From Acidobacteriota bacterium (GTDB lineage Bacteria > Acidobacteriota > Terriglobia > Terriglobales > Acidobacteriaceae): a DNA stretch of 9,089 bases. Every line of letters starts with the position of its first letter. Within the stretch, counting starts at the first letter, position 1. A model generated the notes under the pieces. That model worked only from the letters and a program-made list of their open reading frames with translations, searched no databases and was not told the DNA's origin. The DNA lies in assembly GCA_021781255.1 (NCBI GenBank), contig JAJXXG010001021.1, forward strand, positions 1 to 9,089, read 5' to 3'. The translations under genes and the position numbers were made by a program. This document shows, piece by piece, positions 4,957-9,089 of this stretch.

Positions 4957-5011
4957 GCAGCACTATTCTAATAATGCTAGTCTCATTTTGCCGCAACAAA
5001 GGGAGGCTGTC

Positions 5012-5554
5012 ATGTCAGAAGAAATCGCCGTTGTTTTCACCGCAAAAAGCATTGAACGAATCCTTAGAGAAGGGGGTACGTCAGCGTGGAGGCTGGACCG
5101 CAATCATGCGCGACGCTGCCCCTATGCAGTCTGCACCCGCAACGCTCACGCTGATTGGGTAGAGGGGCCGGAGGCGCATCACGCGGCGTTTATCGTCGGA
5201 AAGATCAGCGACGTAGTGCCGTGCAAGCCTACACCCGAGAATGACGAAGCCCCGGAAAATCGCTACCTGATTGAGTTCAGCGAATTTGCACGCGTGAACA
5301 TTCCGAACGTTTGGGCAGGGGAACGTAACCCTATAAAGTACAGATCGGCCGACGACCTGGGTATAGATTTTTCAACGCTGAAATGGGAACCGATGCCGAA
5401 GCCGGCCGATGCACCTGCGCCGGTCGTTGAAATTCCTTCGGCAGTAAAGCCCAATCTGGCTATCGGACCGCTCACAATGGCAGAAGCAAAGAAGGGGCTG
5501 GCGCTGACGTTCAACGTAGCGCCGGAAGCCATCGAAATAACCATCCGTGGGTAG
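5012..5554 (+). CDS. Conserved-looking hypothetical protein of unrecognised family
   Basis: A 180-aa soluble protein. The ATG at 5012 is chosen over upstream in-frame starts because GGGAGG (5001-5006) precedes it at good spacing. The N-terminal 120 residues look like one folded domain with distinctive motifs: VFTAKSIERILREGGTSAWR, RRCPYAVCTRN, DWVEGPEAHHAAFIVGKISD and an aromatic/acidic stretch ending in WEPMP (about 121-125). I have the impression of similar proteins on plasmids and islands of Proteobacteria but cannot name a domain. A Pro/Ala linker (127-145) leads to a short C-terminal helix-strand unit (IGPLTMAEAKKGLALTF, AIEITIRG). The repeated basic/aromatic pattern and short beta strands could fit a small nucleic-acid or nucleotide-binding fold, which is a guess. 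No membrane segments. It is convergent with the nuclease gene, 51 bp away. Confidence 0.82.
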   Translation: MSEEIAVVFTAKSIERILREGGTSAWRLDRNHARRCPYAVCTRNAHADWVEGPEAHHAAFIVGKISDVVPCKPTPENDEAPENRYLIEFSEFARVNIPNVWAGERNPIKYRSADDLGIDFSTLKWEPMPKPADAPAPVVEIPSAVKPNLAIGPLTMAEAKKGLALTFNVAPEAIEITIRG

Positions 5555-5574
5555 GGAAGGGGAATTTACGCAAC

Positions 5575-5589
5575 CATGCTCTTAGCATG
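5575..5589. repeat. Short hairpin between convergent genes
   Basis: CATGCT and AGCATG flank a CTT loop in the 51-bp gap between the gene ending at 5554 and the nuclease ending at 5606. A longer-range pairing GGTAGG (5550-5555) with CCTACC (5605-5610) could enclose it. There is no T-run, so a terminator role is only possible. Confidence 0.3.
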
Positions 5590-5605
5590 AACCGCAGTAG
5601 GACAC

Positions 5606-6418
5606 CTACCGGCCTCGATCCGGGCCGCGGCGCGCCGAAAGCTCGCCTCTGATCTGTCCTCTCACGGAGTCCACCAACCCATGAGCGTAGAAACGAGCAT
5701 TTTCGCTTTGGCCGTGTCGTCCGGCCAGAAAACCGTGAATCTCCGCTTTGTCGAGGCCATACAAGAGACCTGCACGCACTGAGTTCATGTCTTGTTTGAC
5801 CACCGCAGCGTCGAGCTGCGCGGCATAGGGGTTTGTCGCAGTCCAAATTGGGATTTGCAAAGGCGGAGCATCGCCGTTATGGCTCGCAGAGCCATTCCTT
5901 TGCATTTTTGTCAGATCGACTATCTTCGCTGGAATGTCGTAATCAACCTTCGGAATTCCTTCGGCGCTACGTCCTTTAGGACTCATCGTATTCACGAAGT
6001 CCAGCTCGCCCAGGACAAGCGAGTCTTTATGGGTTTCCAGCCACGACACATGCCGGTGATACGGTCGATCCTCTCCCTTCCGTGACATTTCACGCACCGT
6101 CACATCAACGGCAACGCCACTTTTCAACTGGCTGGCCCATCGCTGTTCAAGATCCCAATACGTTCCGCCACCTTGGTTTTGCCGGTAGTTTTGAATACTC
6201 AGGTTGTACGGAGCTTCAGGACCGCCGAACTGATGCGCGATTAGATGGCCCGCGTCGTCGCCGCGGCCCTTTGACACGGCTCTCTGCGCAGCTAAATCCC
6301 GCTGAGGGTCCACAGATCCAGGCGCTTGCAGTCGGCCCGCCGCGAATTTGATATCGTGCGATGCCGTAGCCTCGCGCCAGAAGCGCAAACTTCCGTGCGT
6401 ATGCTCATCCATCTTCAT
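5606..6418 (-). CDS. DNA/RNA non-specific endonuclease of toxin type
   Basis: A 270-aa predicted metal-dependent (beta-beta-alpha metal) nuclease that would cut DNA and RNA without sequence preference. The active-site block is at residues 53-92: GDDAGHLIAHQFGG with catalytic His58 (D-x-G-H type), then YNLSIQNYRQNQGG supplying the metal-binding Asn (N77 likely), and YWDLEQRW. This order matches the Endonuclea_NS_2 group found as toxin modules (established family pattern). The nuclease occupies the N-terminal half; residues about 150-270 are an uncharacterised tail ending Arg-rich (SARRGPDRGR). No signal peptide, transmembrane segment or usual toxin delivery domain is visible. The start at 6418 is supported by AAGAGG six bases upstream. 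That Shine-Dalgarno overlaps the stop codon of the preceding membrane-protein gene (TAAGAGG), so the two are translationally coupled. The delivery route and target are unknown. Confidence 0.82.
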   Translation of the reverse strand: MKMDEHTHGSLRFWREATASHDIKFAAGRLQAPGSVDPQRDLAAQRAVSKGRGDDAGHLIAHQFGGPEAPYNLSIQNYRQNQGGGTYWDLEQRWASQLKSGVAVDVTVREMSRKGEDRPYHRHVSWLETHKDSLVLGELDFVNTMSPKGRSAEGIPKVDYDIPAKIVDLTKMQRNGSASHNGDAPPLQIPIWTATNPYAAQLDAAVVKQDMNSVRAGLLYGLDKAEIHGFLAGRHGQSENARFYAHGLVDSVRGQIRGELSARRGPDRGR

Positions 6419-6428
6419 CCCGAGCCTC

Positions 6429-6836
6429 TTAGAGAGTTTTGTACGAAAAGAAGATTGGTATGCAGAAGCCCATCACGCCAAGCAAAGCGCAGGCTCGCGC
6501 AGCTCTACCTACCAAATCGCCGTCGATCCCGATCAACACCGCAGACACGAATAAAAAAGCGAAGCCGAGCGTGCATCCGAACAGCAGGGCACGTGCGAAA
6601 CGCTTCTCTTTAAGCTCTGCGCGGAACGGATGGTTTTTCAGCCGGTAACGGATCGGCTGTACGATGCCCAGGACAAAAACCATGATGAAAATGAGAAGTG
6701 TCATCCAGCCCACCACGAGTTTCAACTGGATCAAGATCAGAAGTAGTAGACCAGCAGTGAGCATAATCAGCCCATTCTTACGAAGGGCGACTTTGCGCCC
6801 GCGTGCGTATTCCATCAGCTCGAAATCCGATTGCAT
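6429..6836 (-). CDS. Small four-helix membrane protein, partner of the nuclease
   Basis: A 135-aa membrane protein with hydrophobic segments at about 21-39, 43-61, 83-103 and 112-130, and a positively charged central loop (RYRLKNHPFR, AELKEKRFAR). The start at 6836 has AGGTGA close upstream. It is the first gene of a two-gene unit and ends 10 bp before the nuclease start, its stop codon being part of the nuclease ribosome site. Tight coupling suggests joint function: membrane-anchored protection, an aid to nuclease export or uptake, or simply a regulator. The order (partner first, nuclease second) is opposite to most toxin-immunity pairs, and immunity proteins to cytoplasmic nucleases are normally soluble, so an immunity label would be speculative. 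I do not recognise the family. Confidence 0.8.
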   Translation of the reverse strand: MQSDFELMEYARGRKVALRKNGLIMLTAGLLLLILIQLKLVVGWMTLLIFIMVFVLGIVQPIRYRLKNHPFRAELKEKRFARALLFGCTLGFAFLFVSAVLIGIDGDLVGRAARACALLGVMGFCIPIFFSYKTL

Positions 6837-6885
6837 CGCTCACCTCGCAACTCTTTGACGGTATATCGGTTTACATCTCCACGTC

Positions 6886-6914
6886 TTGCCACTGTGGTAG
6901 ATAGCTACTATTGT
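6886..6914 (+). promoter_or_regulatory. Sigma70-type promoter for the BON-domain gene
   Basis: TTGCCA (6886-6891, 5 of 6 matches to consensus) and TATTGT (6909-6914, 4 of 6) are separated by exactly 17 bp and placed 66 bp before the GTG start. On the opposite strand TACAAT (6915-6910) overlaps this -10 and has TTGAAA at 19-bp spacing upstream, a weaker candidate promoter for the divergent membrane-protein/nuclease unit. Confidence 0.6.
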
Positions 6915-6979
6915 AGAAGCAATCTTGGTTATCGTTTCAAGATTTTGATGAAATCTCAAGCTCAGGAAAGGACGCAATT

Positions 6980-8035
6980 GTGTACCCCCACTCTCTTGCT
7001 CGTCTCTCACTCGCCTACACAGTGGCTCTGCTGCTCGCCGCCCCTGTTGCCGTAACGTCTCCGGCTGCGTTTGCTCAGAAAGCGCCGCCGTCCGACAACC
7101 TACTCACCGTGAAAGTCGAGAACGCTCTCAACGTTGAGCATGTATTTCAGGGAATGCACGTCATTGTCACAGTCTCAAAGGGCGTCGTGACACTGAGCGG
7201 CTTCGTCACGAGCGACGCCGCGAAAGTCCTGGCTTCCGAAGAAGCAGGAGGCGTTACAGGGGTCAAGACAGTTCTCAACAATCTCACAGTGCAGCAGCCA
7301 GGCGCACCGTCAGTCGCCGCCCCGACGCCAGCTCCGGCGCGGCCTGCCCAAGTGGCAACTCCCATTCAAACCCTCCCCCGTTCTGTGGTACTGGCACAAG
7401 GCGCGTTTATCCCAATTCGGATTACAGATCCAATCTCCAGCAAGACAGCAAAAGCCGACGATGAGTTTCACGGCACGGTTGCAGCGAACGTGTTCCAGAA
7501 CAATCTAGTCCTCATCCCAAGTGGGACTTCCGTTCTCGGGCGAGTTGTCGAGGCAAAAGAAGCGGGTCACTTCGTAGGACAGGCATTACTCACCATCGAG
7601 CTAGTCAGCATCCGTCTGCCGTCGCCAGATGGCCCGCAGGATGTGTCCCTAATCACCGAACCCCTCTCCAGTAAGGCAAATGGCAGAGGAGTAAACACCG
7701 CAGAGAAAACAGCGGGCGGAGCTGGCGTCGGTGCTCTCATCGGAGGCATTGCAGGAGGCGGTAAAGGCGCGGGAATCGGCGCGCTCGCAGGAGGAGGCCT
7801 CGGGGCCGGTGCCAACGCGATTACACGAGGGCAGGAGATCAACGTCAGGCCTGAAACTCTGCTCCGCTTTCGCACGGAATCTCCCCTCCAGGTCACTGTG
7901 ATGATGCGAGGCAACATGCAAGTACAAACGCCAGCGCCGGCTGGACCGGCGCTCAAGGCGCGGCCTGTCGCGCCCACGACAACAGCAACACCAACGACAA
8001 CACCGAATGCGGAGACACCAAAGCCACAGCAATGA
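6980..8035 (+). CDS. Secreted BON-domain protein with glycine-zipper segment
   Basis: A 351-aa exported protein. The GTG start has AGGAAAGGA (6964-6972) seven bases upstream. Residues 1-32 are a signal peptide (basic Arg, hydrophobic LAYTVALLLAAPVAV, probable cleavage after AFA). Residues about 40-104 match a BON domain (LLTVKVENAL, GVVTLSGFVTS, GVTGVKTVLNNLTV), usually a periplasmic envelope- or lipid-binding fold. A Pro/Ala linker (108-133) leads to a beta-rich region (140-231) reminiscent of the VirB10/TrbI barrel (SSKTAKADDEFHGTV, LIPSGTSVLGRVVEA). An inserted glycine zipper (246-279, GGAGVGALIGGIAGGGKGAG) probably packs helices in or at a membrane, followed by the last strands (INVRPETLLRFR) and a low-complexity Thr/Pro tail. 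A role in envelope integrity is a family-level inference. I associate this architecture with Acidobacteriota. No conjugation genes are nearby, so a T4SS role is unlikely. Confidence 0.85.
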   Translation: MYPHSLARLSLAYTVALLLAAPVAVTSPAAFAQKAPPSDNLLTVKVENALNVEHVFQGMHVIVTVSKGVVTLSGFVTSDAAKVLASEEAGGVTGVKTVLNNLTVQQPGAPSVAAPTPAPARPAQVATPIQTLPRSVVLAQGAFIPIRITDPISSKTAKADDEFHGTVAANVFQNNLVLIPSGTSVLGRVVEAKEAGHFVGQALLTIELVSIRLPSPDGPQDVSLITEPLSSKANGRGVNTAEKTAGGAGVGALIGGIAGGGKGAGIGALAGGGLGAGANAITRGQEINVRPETLLRFRTESPLQVTVMMRGNMQVQTPAPAGPALKARPVAPTTTATPTTTPNAETPKPQQ

Positions 8036-8041
8036 GGAGAA

Positions 8042-8086
8042 CGGGTAGAGTAGGCCCACGGGCTCTGCCAGCCACCCGATATTTTT
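8042..8086 (+). terminator. Possible terminator after the BON-domain gene
   Basis: CGGGT (8042-8046) pairs with ACCCG (8074-8078), enclosing a smaller GGCT/AGCC stem (8061-8064, 8070-8073), followed by ATATTTTTG. Position and T-run fit, but the stem is interrupted and its long loop makes it a weak call. Confidence 0.4.
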
Positions 8087-8565
8087 GTGGCCCTAACGCC
8101 ATGACCATCACTGTCCATCCCGCAAGCTGTACATCGGCAGGCCCGCGATTGCGCCGGGCGAAAAGCCAGTACAGCTCAGGTCCGAGAAGCCTTCACATCA
8201 CTTCTTACCAACCTTGTTTCGTTCCGGGTGCTTCTACCGTCTTGACCAAAAGCGGTTCTCGAATGAGACTCCCACACACGCGCTGCAACTGCGGCTCACA
8301 CCATTCACTTTCAGAATCGTTGGCGACTTTCAATGTAACGCGGTCTAACTTGGGAGGCGTCCCTGTAAGCCAATCGTGGGATGTTTTTCACGATTCTCCT
8401 TCAGTCTCCCCTTACGCTCGGGCACCATGCCGGTAATACCGTTCACGTCCTGCGGCAACGGCGGGCTTCTGCTTTCAAGCTCATCAGAAAGCAGCCCTTG
8501 GCACTTGGAAGCTCACAACACGTCATGCCCTCCGGGTGGATGCCCCGAGCGATTCGGAGGACTTA
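8087..8565. other. Stretch without a confident gene upstream of ssb
   Basis: About 480 bp. The plus-strand frame that stays open here (8032-8436) has biased, low-complexity composition, no credible start signal and no recognisable domain, so I do not call it. The minus strand holds a possible broken small ORF (listed separately). Near ssb, CCTCCG (8529-8534) pairs with CGGAGG (8555-8560) around a 20-base loop just before the ribosome site, which may form an mRNA leader hairpin. No clear promoter was found. Confidence 0.4.
8205..8391 (-). pseudogene. Possible small protein gene with a frameshift at an A5 run
   Basis: AAGGAGAA (8401-8394) stands just before a GTG at 8391-8389. Read as is, the frame gives only 26 codons. 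If the run of five A (8388-8384) were four, the same start would read 61 residues to a TAA at 8205, with natural-looking composition (TPPKLDRVTLKVANDSESEW, then CEPQLQRVCGSLIREPLLVK). Either the gene is broken, the base count is a sequencing error, or the open frame is chance. No family is recognised. Confidence 0.3.
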
Positions 8566-8581
8566 CAAAGGAGAAGACATC

Positions 8582-8989
8582 ATGAAATACCAAAACACCC
8601 ACTCAATCCGCGGCTACGTAGGACAGGACGCCAAAACAACCAAGTTTGAAAACGACCGCCAGGTTACGAATTTCTCAGTCGCAACGAAGACCTTCTGGAA
8701 AGAGAACGGTGAAGACAAGAGCCGCACAGAATGGCATCGCATCGTTGTGTGGGGCAACCTCAGCAAGAAGGTTGCCGAGAACCTGAAGAAAGGTCAGCCG
8801 GTCCTCGTTGAGGGCGAAAGCCGCACCCGCGAGTACACGAAACAGGTCGAGAACGGTAAGAAGAAGATCGACGTGAAGGCTTCCATCACGGAACTCTTCG
8901 CGAATACGGTACTGGTTTTCGCGGAGCAGGAATCGAACGACGCGGACCAGGCCGAAGAAGCTCCAGCGGACGGTGATGTGCCGTTCTAG
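8582..8989 (+). CDS. ssb: Single-stranded DNA-binding protein
   Basis: A 135-aa SSB that coats single-stranded DNA in replication, repair or transfer. The ATG at 8582 is chosen because AAAGGAGAAG (8566-8575) precedes it; the frame stays open upstream without another credible start. Residues 1-110 form the OB fold (SIRGYVGQDAKTTKFENDRQ, VTNFSVATKTFWKE, TEWHRIVVWGNLSKKVAENL, KGQPVLVEGESRTREY), which is the standard SSB strand order. A short acidic linker leads to the tail DGDVPF, the partner-binding C-terminal tip equivalent to DDDIPF of E. coli SSB. At 135 aa it is shorter than typical chromosomal SSBs because the linker is brief. It stands alone rather than between rpsF and rpsR, suggesting an accessory copy on a plasmid or island. 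A leader hairpin lies just upstream and a strong terminator follows. Confidence 0.95.
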   Translation: MKYQNTHSIRGYVGQDAKTTKFENDRQVTNFSVATKTFWKENGEDKSRTEWHRIVVWGNLSKKVAENLKKGQPVLVEGESRTREYTKQVENGKKKIDVKASITELFANTVLVFAEQESNDADQAEEAPADGDVPF

Positions 8990-9009
8990 TGCGGGCAACA
9001 AAAACATCG

Positions 9010-9035
9010 AACGGGCGGCTGGCGCCGCCCGTTTT
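9010..9035 (+). terminator. Rho-independent terminator of ssb
   Basis: AACGGGCGGC (9010-9019) pairs perfectly with GCCGCCCGTT (9024-9033) around a TGGC loop and runs into TTTTACTTT. The GC-rich 10-bp stem and T-tract, 20 bp after the ssb stop codon, are textbook. Confidence 0.9.
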
Positions 9036-9089
9036 ACTTTGCTCACTCCCACCAGTTCACTTTAATTCCATGTTGTCGCTACGCGACCA

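Noticed and set aside
8032..8436. Plus-strand open frame of 134 codons between the BON gene and ssb
   Set aside because: Ser/Arg/Pro-rich, no domain, overlaps the BON stop and a possible terminator; composition is not protein-like.
9075..9087. GTCGC-TAC-GCGAC hairpin at the right edge
   Set aside because: Short stem without context; the window ends two bases later, so it cannot be interpreted.

Overview
The window is a 9.1 kb piece of accessory bacterial DNA of moderately high GC, most plausibly from an Acidobacteriota-like organism. That assignment is an inference: it rests mainly on a secreted BON-domain/glycine-zipper protein (6980-8035) of a kind I associate with that phylum, and nothing else in the window is decisive. 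A tyrosine recombinase, a small HTH protein, an accessory single-strand binding protein and a transposon-borne metal-resistance cassette all point to an integrated element or a plasmid. I see no rRNA, tRNA or CRISPR array.

Left (1-1600): a tyrosine recombinase on the minus strand runs off the window edge before its catalytic Tyr. It is divergent from a 184-aa predicted HTH protein, and the 135-bp gap between them carries three dyads. Centre-left (1681-4345): a complete, precisely bounded mobile insertion cassette. Two 38-bp inverted ends (34/38 identical) begin with GGGG, and the right one carries the TACGCTAA motif typical of Tn3-family ends. The element is flanked by a perfect 5-bp target duplication (CAACC) and encodes no transposase or resolvase. 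Its cargo is one co-directional set: a merR with the full Hg(II) cysteine triad, a MerC-like membrane protein, a seven-cysteine small redoxin and a cysteine-free MFS transporter. There is no merA or merB, so the cassette looks like a mercury-sensor-controlled thiol/efflux system rather than the usual reductase operon. It landed between two convergent genes, 4 bp beyond the stop codon of the right-hand one.

Centre-right (4350-6836): a minus-strand protein with a C-terminal zinc-ribbon-like Cys cluster; a divergent 180-aa protein whose family I do not recognise; then, on the minus strand, a small four-helix membrane protein translationally coupled to a DNA/RNA non-specific endonuclease of the toxin type. 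Right (6980-9089): the secreted BON protein behind a good sigma70-type promoter, a roughly 540-bp stretch with no confident gene but a possible frameshifted small ORF on the minus strand, and an ssb gene closed by a strong intrinsic terminator.

The transposon cassette works as a unit (sensor, transporter, redoxin, second transporter). The other genes look like ordinary mobile-element baggage: integration, DNA maintenance, nuclease/partner.
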